Shown: positions 8,969 through 18,102 of the stretch, piece after piece
Layout of the letters: the number at the start of each line of letters is the position of its first letter
Position numbering within the stretch: position 1 is the stretch's first letter
Assembly (NCBI GenBank): GCA_009846685.1
Contig: VWVY01000005.1
Coordinates: 243,856 to 307,855 of the forward strand
Reading direction: 5' to 3'
Origin: Rhizobiales bacterium SYSU XM002
Lineage (GTDB): Bacteria > Pseudomonadota > Alphaproteobacteria > Rhizobiales > Beijerinckiaceae
DNA: 64,000 nt
Notes under the pieces: model-generated
Seen by the model: the letters and a program-made list of their open reading frames with translations, nothing else
Told to the model about the DNA's origin: nothing
The model's database searches: none
Translations under genes and position numbers: made by a program

Positions 8969-9469
8969 ATGACTATTCGTCAAAGCCGAATATCCAGCAC
9001 GGTGTCGCCTGTTTCGGCCTTCGAGATCGCCAATCGGTTGTTCTTCAGGCTTTATCAAGCTTCTAATTTACTTCATAAAACTGGAACAAGAGCGGTCGGT
9101 GATTATGGCGCGACGACGCAGCAGTGGGCGGTGCTCGGCGCACTGGCGCGGCCGGCAGCGCTGGAGGACGGATTATCTGTCAAGCAATTGCTGGAATATC
9201 TGTTGGTCTCTCGGCAAAACCTGACGCCGGTGCTGGATCGGCTCGAAACCGCCGGGCTCGTGGAGCGGGTGCGCGACGAGGCAGATGGGCGCAAGCGCCA
9301 GATCCGCCTCACGGCGAACGGGCGCGAGGTCTGGGGACGGATGCGCGGGGATATCGAGCGCTACTACGTGAGCGCGCTCGAAGGTTTCTCGTTGGAAGAG
9401 AGCTTCCTGCTGATGCGCTTGCTTGAACGCCTCGGCAAGGGACTGGAACGGCTCGACGGGCTCAGTTGA
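8969..9469 (+). CDS. badR: MarR-family transcriptional regulator, BadR-like
   Basis: A 166-residue winged-helix regulator. The wHTH core runs from about residue 45 to 115: QQWAVLGAL, SVKQLLEYLLVSRQNLTPVL (recognition helix) and the wing DEADGRKRQIRLTANG. It is divergent from badH, where R. palustris also places its MarR regulator BadR, which controls the same enzymes in response to an alicyclic CoA intermediate. The symbol rests on this synteny and family match. The stop overlaps the 3' end of the convergent gabD by 8 bases. Confidence 0.82.
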   Translation: MTIRQSRISSTVSPVSAFEIANRLFFRLYQASNLLHKTGTRAVGDYGATTQQWAVLGALARPAALEDGLSVKQLLEYLLVSRQNLTPVLDRLETAGLVERVRDEADGRKRQIRLTANGREVWGRMRGDIERYYVSALEGFSLEESFLLMRLLERLGKGLERLDGLS

Positions 9470-10913
9470 GCCCGCCCATGAGGACGTATTTGAGTTCGAC
9501 GAATTCCTCGATGCCGTGGCGGCCGCCCTCGCGTCCGAGACCGGATTCCTTGACGCCACCGAACGGCGCGACCTCGTTGCCGAGGATAGCCGAGTTGACG
9601 CCGACCATGCCGGATTCAAGCTCGTCCGCAACGCGAAAGGCCCGCGCGAGGTCCTTCGTGTAGAAGTACGCTGCAAGCCCGAAGGGCGTCGAATTGGCGA
9701 GACGGAGCACTTCCTCCTCGGTCTCGAACTTGTAGACCGCTGCCACCGGGCCGAAAGTCTCTTCCTGGCTCAGCGCCATTTCGGTATTGACGCCGGTCAA
9801 CACCGTCGGGGTGTAGAAAGTACCGCCGAGCGAATGGCGTGCGCCGCCGGTGATAACCCTCGCACCCCTCGCCCGCGCATCCTCGACATGACGCTCGACC
9901 TTGGCGAGAGCATTGGCGTTGATCAGCGGACCCTGCACAACCCCCTCGGCATCGCCGGGACCGACCTTCATCGCAGCAACCGCCTTGGCGAAGGCTTCAA
10001 CGAAGCGGTCGTGGATGCCGGCCTGGACGAAGAGACGGTTGGTGCACACGCAGGTCTGGCCCATGTTGCGGAACTTGGCGATGACCGCCCCCGCGACCGC
10101 CGCGTCGAGATCAGCATCGTCAAAGACGATGAAGGGCGCATTGCCGCCGAGTTCGAGCGCAACTTTCTTTACGGTCGAGGCGGCCTGTCGCATCAAAAGC
10201 TTGCCGACGCCGGTCGAGCCGGTGAAGCCGATCAGGCGCACCGCCGGATGCTCTGTCATCACCTTGCCGATCGCAACCGCATCGCCGGTGACGATGTTGA
10301 GCACGCCCGGCGGCATCCCGGCTTCCTCGGCGAGGAGGCCGAGGGCGAGCGCCGTCAGCGGCGTATCCGGTGCCGGCTTGACGACGAAGGTGCAGCCCAC
10401 CGCCAGGCCCGGCGCGCACTTGCGGGTAATCATCGCCGCTGGGAAGTTCCACGGCGTAATCGCCGCGCAAACGCCGATCGCCTGCTTCTGGACGATGATC
10501 TTGGAATGGGGGAAGGGCGAGGGGACGGTCTCGCCATAGATTCGCTTCGCTTCCTCGGCGTAGAACTCGACGAAGGACGCCGCATAGGCAACCTCGCCGC
10601 GCGCCTCGGCGAGCGGCTTGCCCTGCTCGGCGGTCATGATCCGCGCCAGGTCTTCCTGATTGGCCATGATGAGCTCGAACCAGCGCCGGAGGACCGCTGC
10701 ACGCTCCTTCGCCTGCTTCTTCGCCCAGGGTTTGAAAGCCCGCTCGGCAGCGAGGATCGCCTCCTCGGTCTCCTTCGCGCCGAACTCCGGCACGCGCGAC
10801 AATTCGGCGCCGTTCGCCGGGTTGCTGACGACGCCGGCTGGCGTGCCGACCCACTTTCCGTCGATCAGGCACTGGTTGCGGAGAAGGGCGGGCTTGGCAA
10901 GCGGAAGGGTCAT
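9462..10913 (-). CDS. gabD: NAD(P)-dependent succinate-semialdehyde dehydrogenase
   Basis: Aldehyde dehydrogenase superfamily enzyme, 483 residues, most like GabD (succinate semialdehyde to succinate). ALDH landmarks are in order: TPWNFPAAMITRK, FTGSTGVGK, ELGGNAPFIVFDDADLD, the catalytic Cys in NMGQTCVCTNR, and the C-terminal EVAPFGGVKESGLGREGG. I used the ATG at 10913; the open frame continues far upstream but that extension overlaps the divergent dehydrogenase gene. It shares a 147-base divergent promoter region with the tartrate dehydrogenase gene. Confidence 0.9.
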   Translation of the reverse strand: MTLPLAKPALLRNQCLIDGKWVGTPAGVVSNPANGAELSRVPEFGAKETEEAILAAERAFKPWAKKQAKERAAVLRRWFELIMANQEDLARIMTAEQGKPLAEARGEVAYAASFVEFYAEEAKRIYGETVPSPFPHSKIIVQKQAIGVCAAITPWNFPAAMITRKCAPGLAVGCTFVVKPAPDTPLTALALGLLAEEAGMPPGVLNIVTGDAVAIGKVMTEHPAVRLIGFTGSTGVGKLLMRQAASTVKKVALELGGNAPFIVFDDADLDAAVAGAVIAKFRNMGQTCVCTNRLFVQAGIHDRFVEAFAKAVAAMKVGPGDAEGVVQGPLINANALAKVERHVEDARARGARVITGGARHSLGGTFYTPTVLTGVNTEMALSQEETFGPVAAVYKFETEEEVLRLANSTPFGLAAYFYTKDLARAFRVADELESGMVGVNSAILGNEVAPFGGVKESGLGREGGRHGIEEFVELKYVLMGGLN

Positions 10914-11060
10914 CGGTTCTGTCCTGATAGGTGGATGAGCGGGTTGCCCGACTGATAGCATGTCCGCCATGCGAAACCAGCCGAGGATCGCGTTTACGGG
11001 AACCGGCAGGGCATGTATGCGATATACCGAACCGTGCATCGAATTTGACCGAGGAAACAC

Positions 11061-12134
11061 ATGGCCCGTTCCAACACCTATCGCCTCGCCGTCATCCCGG
11101 GAGATGGCATCGGCAAGGAGGTCGTTCCCGAGGGCCTGCGCGTGCTGGAAGCGGTGGCGAAAAAGCACCGCTTCTCGCTCGATCTCGACCATTTCGATTT
11201 CTCCTCGTGGGACTACTACGAGAAGCACGGCCGCATGATGCCGGAGGACTGGAAAGCGAAGATCGGCAGCCACGACGCGATATTCTTCGGCGCGGTCGGT
11301 GCGCCGGACAAGATCCCGGATCATATCTCGCTCTGGGGATCCCTGTTGCTGATGCGGCGCGAGTTCGATCAATACGTGAACCTGCGCCCGGTGAAGTTGA
11401 TGCCGGGCGTGCCCGCCCCGCTCGCCAACCGCAAGCCGGGCGATATCGATTTCTTCGTCGTCCGCGAGAACACCGAGGGCGAATACTCCTCGGTCGGCGG
11501 GCGCATGTTCCCCGGCACAGAACGCGAATTCGTGTTGCAGGAAACAGTGATGACCCGCGTCGGCGTCGATCGCATCCTGAAATATGCGTTCGATCTCGCT
11601 ATGCGCCGCCCGCGCCGCAAGCTTACCTCGGCCACCAAGTCCAACGGCATCTCGATCTCGATGCCCTATTGGGACGAGCGCGTCGCGGAGATGCGGAAGG
11701 CCTATCCGGATGTCGCGGTCGATCAGTACCACATCGACATCCTGACCGCCCATTTCGTGCTGAACCCGGACCGGTTCGATGTGGTCGTGGCGTCGAACCT
11801 CTTCGGCGATATCCTCTCCGATCTTGGCCCCGCCTGCACCGGCACCATCGGCATCGCCCCCTCGGGCAACATCAATCCGGATCGCAAGTTTCCCTCGCTG
11901 TTCGAGCCGGTGCACGGCTCGGCGCCCGATATTGCCGGCAAGGGCATCGCCAATCCGATCGGCCAGATCTGGTCGGCGGCGATGATGCTCGATCACCTTG
12001 GCGAGCCGGAAGCGGCCGCCGCTATCGTCCGTGCGATCGAAGCCGTGCTCGGCAAGGCCGAATACCGCACGCGAGACCTCGGCGGGGCGGCTACCACGAC
12101 CGAATGTGGCAAGGCCATCGCCGACGCGATCTGA
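11061..12134 (+). CDS. Tartrate dehydrogenase / D-malate decarboxylating dehydrogenase
   Basis: Beta-decarboxylating dehydrogenase of the isopropylmalate/isocitrate family, 357 residues. The family elements are present: IPGDGIGKEV near the N-terminus, the LRPVKLMPG substrate Arg, RENTEGEYSS, and the NLFGDILSDLGPACTGTIG metal-binding Asp cluster followed by FEPVHGSAPDIAGKG. The RENTEGEYSSVGGR version marks the TtuC/DmlA branch rather than LeuB. It oxidises tartrate or D-malate with NAD+. The RBS is GAGGAA. It converges on putA with 15 bases between the stops. Confidence 0.88.
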   Translation: MARSNTYRLAVIPGDGIGKEVVPEGLRVLEAVAKKHRFSLDLDHFDFSSWDYYEKHGRMMPEDWKAKIGSHDAIFFGAVGAPDKIPDHISLWGSLLLMRREFDQYVNLRPVKLMPGVPAPLANRKPGDIDFFVVRENTEGEYSSVGGRMFPGTEREFVLQETVMTRVGVDRILKYAFDLAMRRPRRKLTSATKSNGISISMPYWDERVAEMRKAYPDVAVDQYHIDILTAHFVLNPDRFDVVVASNLFGDILSDLGPACTGTIGIAPSGNINPDRKFPSLFEPVHGSAPDIAGKGIANPIGQIWSAAMMLDHLGEPEAAAAIVRAIEAVLGKAEYRTRDLGGAATTTECGKAIADAI

Positions 12135-12149
12135 ATCTGTCCAGCGCGT

Positions 12150-15100
12150 CTATTCCGATCCGCTCTGTGCCAGCAGACTGGCGTTGCCGCCGGCTGCGGT
12201 GGTGTCGATGCAGATATGCCGTTCGAAAACAAGGCGGCCGGCTTCATCTTGGCCGGTGAGGAGTGGCAGGATTGCGCCCTCACGCGCGGCCAGCGTCCGC
12301 CGGATTTCGCCGAGCGGCCCGCCTTTCCCGAAATAAGCGACGGCATCGAAACCGGGCAGGTTGACGAGATGGCCAACCGTGAAATCGGGTGCCGGGTCCT
12401 TCGGCAGGCAGCCTGCCTGTCTCGCCATCGCCCGTTGGCTCCGACAGTCCTCCTCCGTAGGCCCAAGGCAGAGCAGCGTTCCCCGCGGGACGGTGGCGAG
12501 TTCATTGCTCTCGCCGGTCGGGCCCGGCATCACTTCACGCCCCGGGGGCACGGGGATGGCACCACGTTTGAAGCGCGGGAGATACCCCGGACCACCTGCC
12601 TTCGGTCCAGTGCCGGACAGGCACTCGCCGCCGAAGGGCTGCGAGCCGACCACGGCGCCGATCTGGTTGCGGTTGATGTAGATGTTCCCGGCGGCGATCG
12701 TCTGGGACACGGCCTTGACACGCGAGGAGAGGCGCGTGTGCATGCCGAAGGTCAGCCCGTAGCCCGAGGCGTTGATCGCGCCGATCACCCGGTCGATCTC
12801 GTTCGCCTCGAAGGTCGCGACATGGAGGATGGGGCCGAAAATTTCTTCTTCCAGCGCCTCGATGCCCGGGACTCTGATGATCGTCGGCGCGACGAATGTG
12901 CCTTCAGGCGGCGTCGGGAGGCGCTTGAGAACGTTCCCTGCAGCGGCATGCCGCGCGACATGGGCCTCGATCTTCGCGCGTGCGGCCTCGTCGATCACAG
13001 GGCCGATGTCCGTCGCGAGCGCCCAGGGGTCGCCGAGCGCGAGTTCATCCAGCGCGCCCTTGAGCATCGCGAGAACGCCCTCGGCAATGTCCTTCTGGAG
13101 ATAGAGGATGCGCAGGGCCGAGCAGCGCTGCCCGGCGCTCTGGAAAGCGGAGGCGAGAATATCCCGCACCGCCTGCTCTGGCAGCGCGGTCGAATCGACG
13201 ATCATCGCGTTGAGCCCGCCGGTTTCGGCGATCAGCGGGGCATCCGGCGCTGCGACGGCGGCCATCGCCCGGTCGATGCGCTTTGCGGTAGGCAGCGAAC
13301 CGGTGAAGCAGACGCCATCGATCCGCGCGTCCGACGTAATTGCCGCGCCGACGCTGGCACCTTCGCCGGGCAGGAACTGGAGCACATCTGCGGGGATGCC
13401 AGCTTCATGCATCAATTGCACCGCGCGCCAGGCGATGAGCGGCGTCTGCGCGGCGGGCTTGGCGATGACGGCGTTGCCGGCGACGAGCGCCGCCGCGATC
13501 TGCCCGGTGAAGATCGCCAGTGGGAAATTCCACGGCGAGATGCAGGTGATGACGCCGCGTGCAGCGCCAGAAGGATGGGCTTCCGCCTCCGCCGCGTAAT
13601 AACGCAGGAAATCGACTGCCTCGCGCACCTCACTCACGGCATCAGGCAGGGTTTTACCTGCCTCACACGAGAGCAGTGCGAAGAGTTCGGCGTGATGGTG
13701 TTCGTAGAGGTCAGCCGCCCTGCGCAGGGCGCTCGCGCGCTTCGCAATATCCGTGGCCGCCCACGTCAGGCCCGCCAGCTTGGCGGCATCTAGCGCGCGC
13801 CCGATTTCTGCCGACGTCGTGTTGGCGACGGAACCAACAAGATCGTCAGGCTTTGCCGGGTTGCGCACCGGAGCCGGCGTATCGCCCTTGGCACCGCCGG
13901 CGATCAACGGCCCGGCATGCCATGCACACCGCTCAAACGGCGCGCGTGCGACCATCAGCTTCTCGATCACAACCGGATCGCTGAGATCGAGCCCGGCGGA
14001 ATTCTCCCGGCTCTTGCCGAACAGCGCCGAGGGCGCGGGAATCGCCGGGTTCGGGATCGCATTGCCGAATTTTTGCACCTTGCCGATCGGGTCTTCCGCA
14101 ACTTTGGCCGCCGGAATATCCGCATCTGCGATCTGGTAGACGAAGGAGCCGTTGGCGCCGTTTTCCAGAAGCCGCCGCACGAGATAGGCGAGCAACTCCT
14201 TGTGCGGCCCGACGGGCGCGTAGATGCGGCAATTCGTGCCCTCGTTGCGATGGAGCACCTCGTGCAGCGTCTCGCCCATGCCGTGCAGGCGCTGGAACTC
14301 GAAATCCTTCGGGCTCTGGCCCGTCATCCCGGCCAGATGCAGGACGGCCGCCGCCGTGTGTGCGTTGTGGGTCGCAAACTGCGGGTAGATGCGCCTGGCG
14401 CCGAGCAGCTTGCGCGCGGCGGCGATGTAGGACACGTCGGTCGAGGGTTTGCGGGTAAAAACAGGGTATTGCGGTAACCCCAGTACCTGCGCGCGCTTCA
14501 CCTCCGCGTCCCAGTAGGCGCCCTTCACGAGCCGCACCATGATGCGCCGGTCGAGCTTTTCCGCCAGCGCATCGAGCCAATCGATCACCGGCAGGGCGCG
14601 CTTGCCATAGGCCTGGACGACGACGCCAAAACCATCCCAGCCTGCGAGTTCCGGGTCGGCCAGCACCCGCTCGATGACATCGAGGGAGAGATCGAGCCGA
14701 TCCGCTTCCTCCGCATCGATGTTGAAGCTCATGTTGCCTGCCTTGGCGGCGCGGGCCAGTATGCGCGTGCGCTGAACGAGTTCGTCGAGAACCCGTTCGC
14801 GCTTGGCGAATTCGTAACGTGGGTGCAGCGCCGAGAGCTTGACCGAAATCCCGGGATTATCATGCACCCGCGCCGATTTGCCGAACGGCGCGAGGCCTGC
14901 GATGGCCCCGGCATAAGCGTCGAGATAGCGGGTCGCGTCATGAGCGGTCCGTGCAGCTTCACCGAGCATGTCATAGGAGAAACGATAGCCCTCGCGTTCG
15001 AGCCCCCTGGCATGGGTGATAGCCTCGTCGATCGTCCGGCCGAAGACGAACTGGCTGCCGAGCATCCGCATCGCCTGCGCCACCGCGATCCGGATCACCG

Positions 15101-15557
15101 GTTCGCCGAGGCGGCGGATGGCGGCATGCAGCGCCGACTCGGGGCCGACGGGGTTGCCGCCGAGCACATCCGCCGTGAGGCTGAGTGCCCAGGTCGAGAA
15201 ATTGACAAAGGTCGATTTCGAGTGCCCGAAATGCTCCTCCCAATGCGAGCCCGTGACCTTGTCCTGGATGAGCGCGTCGATCGTTTCGCTATCGGGTACG
15301 CGCAGCAGCGCCTCGGCGAGGCTCATCAGAGCGACACCTTCATCCGTGGCTAGGCCGTATTCGGAAAGGAAGCTCTCCATGAGACCGGGTCTTGCCGTGG
15401 TTCGGACCGTTTCCACGAGACTTTCCGCCTTCGCGGAAATCGAGGCGCGCTCCACCTCGGAAAGCCCACAGGCGCCGATCAGCTCCTGCACGAGATCGGT
15501 TTCCGCTATGGCGCCGGTACGGCGGATGGCGTCGCGGGCGAGATCGAGGCTGCTCAT
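12150..15557 (-). CDS. putA: Bifunctional proline dehydrogenase / L-glutamate gamma-semialdehyde dehydrogenase PutA
   Basis: Oxidises proline to glutamate in two steps on one 1135-residue chain. The N-terminal half is the FAD-dependent PRODH barrel (NIDAEEADRLDLSLDV, IMVRLVKGAYWDAEVKRAQ). The C-terminal half is the ALDH domain, with CISPWNFPLAIF, AETGGLNA, the catalytic Cys in SAGQRCSALR, and QPFGGECLSGTGPKAGGP. The N-terminus lacks the ribbon-helix-helix repressor domain of E. coli PutA, so control is probably by the divergent Lrp-type gene at 15685. Confidence 0.96.
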   Translation of the reverse strand: MSSLDLARDAIRRTGAIAETDLVQELIGACGLSEVERASISAKAESLVETVRTTARPGLMESFLSEYGLATDEGVALMSLAEALLRVPDSETIDALIQDKVTGSHWEEHFGHSKSTFVNFSTWALSLTADVLGGNPVGPESALHAAIRRLGEPVIRIAVAQAMRMLGSQFVFGRTIDEAITHARGLEREGYRFSYDMLGEAARTAHDATRYLDAYAGAIAGLAPFGKSARVHDNPGISVKLSALHPRYEFAKRERVLDELVQRTRILARAAKAGNMSFNIDAEEADRLDLSLDVIERVLADPELAGWDGFGVVVQAYGKRALPVIDWLDALAEKLDRRIMVRLVKGAYWDAEVKRAQVLGLPQYPVFTRKPSTDVSYIAAARKLLGARRIYPQFATHNAHTAAAVLHLAGMTGQSPKDFEFQRLHGMGETLHEVLHRNEGTNCRIYAPVGPHKELLAYLVRRLLENGANGSFVYQIADADIPAAKVAEDPIGKVQKFGNAIPNPAIPAPSALFGKSRENSAGLDLSDPVVIEKLMVARAPFERCAWHAGPLIAGGAKGDTPAPVRNPAKPDDLVGSVANTTSAEIGRALDAAKLAGLTWAATDIAKRASALRRAADLYEHHHAELFALLSCEAGKTLPDAVSEVREAVDFLRYYAAEAEAHPSGAARGVITCISPWNFPLAIFTGQIAAALVAGNAVIAKPAAQTPLIAWRAVQLMHEAGIPADVLQFLPGEGASVGAAITSDARIDGVCFTGSLPTAKRIDRAMAAVAAPDAPLIAETGGLNAMIVDSTALPEQAVRDILASAFQSAGQRCSALRILYLQKDIAEGVLAMLKGALDELALGDPWALATDIGPVIDEAARAKIEAHVARHAAAGNVLKRLPTPPEGTFVAPTIIRVPGIEALEEEIFGPILHVATFEANEIDRVIGAINASGYGLTFGMHTRLSSRVKAVSQTIAAGNIYINRNQIGAVVGSQPFGGECLSGTGPKAGGPGYLPRFKRGAIPVPPGREVMPGPTGESNELATVPRGTLLCLGPTEEDCRSQRAMARQAGCLPKDPAPDFTVGHLVNLPGFDAVAYFGKGGPLGEIRRTLAAREGAILPLLTGQDEAGRLVFERHICIDTTAAGGNASLLAQSGSE

Positions 15558-15597
15558 CCGACAATCCTCATGCTGGAACGAAGATGTCCAAGAATGA

Positions 15598-15631
15598 CAT
15601 GATTTGTGATGGCGATTTGCCTGAAATCATG
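15598..15631. promoter_or_regulatory. Inverted repeat between putA and its Lrp regulator
   Basis: CATGATTT (15598-15605) is repeated in reverse as AAATCATG (15624-15631), and an ATGACAT word occurs at both arms. It lies in the 127-base divergent region upstream of putA, where an Lrp/AsnC regulator would bind. The function is inferred from symmetry and place. Confidence 0.5.
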
Positions 15632-15684
15632 ACATTTGGTAGGAGTTAGAACTATTTTTTTGTCAAATAGACGATCAATTACCT

Positions 15685-16152
15685 ATGAAAAGCAGCAACG
15701 ATAACCATTTGGACATCATCGATGAGCGGGTCATCGCCGCGTTGAGCAAAGACGGCAGGATCAGCATCGCCGAGCTCGCGCGGCAAGTGAACCTGTCGAA
15801 AACCGCGTGCCAGATGCGGGTGAAGCGGCTTGAAGCCTCCGGCCATATCCTTGGCTACCGCGCGATCCTCGATCACCGGCGGTTCGGCCGCTCGCATATC
15901 GCCTTCGTCGAAGTGAAACTCTCGGACACGCGCGCGGCAGCACTCGCGGCCTTCAATGCGGCGGTGCGGGCGCTGCCGGAGGTCGAGCAATGCCATATGA
16001 TTGCCTCGTCCTTCGACTATCTTCTCAAAGTCCGCACCCGCGATATCGTGGATTACCGTGCCGTGCTGGGAGAGAGGATTTCCTCGCTCCCGCATGTCGC
16101 GCAGACCAGCACCCATGTTTCCATGGAAGCTGTGAAGGACGATCACGGTTGA
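15685..16152 (+). CDS. putR: Lrp/AsnC-family regulator, probable proline-responsive activator of putA
   Basis: A 155-residue Lrp/AsnC protein: N-terminal HTH (DERVIAALSKDGRISIAELA, then NLSKTACQMRVKRLEASG) and a C-terminal RAM ligand-binding domain (HIAFVEVKL, EVEQCHMIASSFDYLLKV). It is divergent from putA, matching the PutR arrangement known in Agrobacterium and Rhodobacter, where PutR activates putA in response to proline. The stop overlaps the 3' end of the convergent membrane-protein gene. Confidence 0.88.
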   Translation: MKSSNDNHLDIIDERVIAALSKDGRISIAELARQVNLSKTACQMRVKRLEASGHILGYRAILDHRRFGRSHIAFVEVKLSDTRAAALAAFNAAVRALPEVEQCHMIASSFDYLLKVRTRDIVDYRAVLGERISSLPHVAQTSTHVSMEAVKDDHG

Positions 16153-16667
16153 GCGGTGGCTTCCCGGCGCATCCGTCGCAGCGCCAGCCCGGCACCGATC
16201 AACAAAGCCACGACACCTGCGGCGAGGATGGCGAGGCCGTCGATCCAGTATTGCGCGATGCCGAGGCGGCGGCGTTCGGCAGCTGAGTCGAATTTGACGA
16301 CATCCGTCGCGCCCTGCGCAAGGTGCATCACCTCGTTGTCGCCGTCATATTCGGCCCGCACTGTCCGGCCGATCATCGCCCGGACCATGTTGTCGCCCAC
16401 CTGCTGCGAGGGAACGGTGAGTTTGAAGGCTTCGCCCTGCAGCGGCTTCATGTTGAGTTCGTAGTGCACCGAGGTCGTACCCGTGCGGCGGTTTTTCTTG
16501 GTTATGCGCGATGCACTTTCGATTCGACCTTCCGTAACCTGCAGGGTCGAGCGTTCCGGCACCTTGGCGATTTGGCTGTAGCCGATGAAGCCAAGGCCGA
16601 CGACGAGGCCGACAAGACCGAGCTTGGCGATGATGGAATTGCGGATGATGGCGATAAGCATGGACAT
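16143..16667 (-). CDS. Small membrane protein of unknown function
   Basis: A 174-residue protein with one hydrophobic segment near the N-terminus (LGLVGLVVGLGFIGYSQIA) and another near the C-terminus (GLAILAAGVVALLIGAGL). Between them is a soluble stretch of about 100 residues, probably periplasmic. The ATG at 16667 has GGGGGA upstream. The soluble part recalls DUF3592-type proteins by its two-helix layout, but I cannot confirm the family. No functional link to putA is evident. Confidence 0.7.
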   Translation of the reverse strand: MSMLIAIIRNSIIAKLGLVGLVVGLGFIGYSQIAKVPERSTLQVTEGRIESASRITKKNRRTGTTSVHYELNMKPLQGEAFKLTVPSQQVGDNMVRAMIGRTVRAEYDGDNEVMHLAQGATDVVKFDSAAERRRLGIAQYWIDGLAILAAGVVALLIGAGLALRRMRREATAQP

Positions 16668-16798
16668 GTCGTCCCCCGTCGATCTCGATTTGGCCGGGAG
16701 CGCACCCCGTTGCAGACGCTCCTGCGCGGTGCTCCGGCACACCGATTCGGCGCCGTTCCCGTGCGAAAGGGACTATCCATGAGGGCGACTAGCGGGTT

Positions 16799-16814
16799 TG
16801 TGCGTTAGCGCACA
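16799..16814. promoter_or_regulatory. Inverted repeat in the 300-base gap 16668-16967
   Basis: TGTGCG-ttag-CGCACA, a perfect 6-base inverted repeat. It sits in a 300-base stretch without a gene between the divergent membrane-protein gene and the PhaC-like hydrolase. It may be an operator or a small hairpin. I see nothing else definite in that stretch. Confidence 0.3.
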
Positions 16815-16967
16815 GCAAGCGCGGTCCGCTGACTTCGCTCTGCCGTAATCCAGGCTTTTGATACCGGTTAAAGCGCGGACAGGTGCTGACTGATAGGGAA
16901 TGTTGGCAACTAGCTCCGAGCGGGAAAGGCTTCCGCAAACGAGCGTTCGCGAGCAAGGAACAGCGGC

Positions 16968-18089
16968 GTGGCGCCTTGGCAATTCTGGATGTGGCCGTGG
17001 ATCGCGCCCGCAACCGGCGGCGGGTTGCAGCGCGGACCAAGGCAAGCGGTTGCTGACGCCGCGGGCGGTTGCCCGATCCCCTGGGCAACGCCCAATCGCC
17101 TCATGCTTGAAACCGAACAATTCCGCCTGTGGGATTTCTCTGTCGCGGCCGGGCAGCCGGTGCTGATTGTTACGCCCTTCACCCTGCATGATGCTGGGCT
17201 CGCCGATCTCGCGCCGGGTCACAGCCTTGTCGAGCGCCTGCTCGCGGAGGGATGCGGCGCGCTGATGCTGCTCGAATGGAAATCCGCTGACCACGAGCGT
17301 CGCTTCGAGACCATCGACATGCAACTTGCGGCGATGAATGTCGCTGTCGACGAGATCGGCTGCGCGGTTGATCTCATCGGCCTCTGCCAGGGCGGCTGGC
17401 TGTCGCTGCTCTATGCAGCACGCTTCAAGCAGAAGATCTCGCGGCTTGTGCTGGCCGGCGTCCCCGTCGATGTTGAGGCGGCTCCCTCCGCGATCACCGT
17501 CGCCGCGCAATCGACACCCGCGTTTACGGTTGAACACCTGATCGAGGGTGGTGGTGGGCTCGTCGATGGCGAGACGATGTTGCGCCTGTGGCCCGATGAG
17601 TCGGAATGGCCCGTGCTCGCGCGTGGCGCGCTTCAGGTCAGTCCTCACAAGTCGGGGAGATCCGTCGAAAAGGCTGTTGCTGCCTTCCTCGGCTGGTTCG
17701 GGCGGACGCTTGATCTCCCCGGCGCCTATTATCGGCAGGCGCTCCACTGGCTCTATCTTGAAAACCGGCTCGCGCGGGGCCGGTTTCCGGCGCTCGGCCG
17801 CGAGATCGATCTCGCGTCGATCACCTGCCCGCTCGCGCTGATGGCGGCGCGCGATGACAATATCGCGCCTCCCGAGCAGGTCTTTGCTGCGGCAAGTCTT
17901 GTCGGCACGCCCGCCGATGCCCAGATTCGTCTTGAGACCGAGGGCAGTCACCTCGCGCTTTTCATGGGTCAGAAAACGCTGCATCGAGAATGGCGGCGGA
18001 TCGCCCGCTGGCTCAACGATGCCGGCGTCGGGTCCCCGAAGGTGGAAGCGCTCGCGCGTAAACCAAAGCGCCGCACTCGTTCTGGCTAG
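16968..18089 (+). CDS. PhaC-like alpha/beta hydrolase
   Basis: A 373-residue alpha/beta hydrolase related to the catalytic domain of PHA synthases but lacking their N-terminal domain. The nucleophile motif is GLCQGG with Cys140, as in PhaC (a hydrolase would usually have Ser). A catalytic Asp (MAARDDNIAPPE) and His (EGSHLALFMG) follow in the right order. The GTG start has GGA upstream. It is 13 bases upstream of phaC and so almost surely co-transcribed. It could act in PHA synthesis, acyl transfer or degradation; the sequence does not decide. Confidence 0.72.
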   Translation: MAPWQFWMWPWIAPATGGGLQRGPRQAVADAAGGCPIPWATPNRLMLETEQFRLWDFSVAAGQPVLIVTPFTLHDAGLADLAPGHSLVERLLAEGCGALMLLEWKSADHERRFETIDMQLAAMNVAVDEIGCAVDLIGLCQGGWLSLLYAARFKQKISRLVLAGVPVDVEAAPSAITVAAQSTPAFTVEHLIEGGGGLVDGETMLRLWPDESEWPVLARGALQVSPHKSGRSVEKAVAAFLGWFGRTLDLPGAYYRQALHWLYLENRLARGRFPALGREIDLASITCPLALMAARDDNIAPPEQVFAAASLVGTPADAQIRLETEGSHLALFMGQKTLHREWRRIARWLNDAGVGSPKVEALARKPKRRTRSG

Positions 18090-18102
18090 ACGGAGAAAGT
18101 TT

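Noticed and set aside
10914..11996. N-terminal extension of the succinate-semialdehyde dehydrogenase frame
   Set aside because: The extension is antisense to the tartrate dehydrogenase gene; the ATG at 10913 gives the normal family start.
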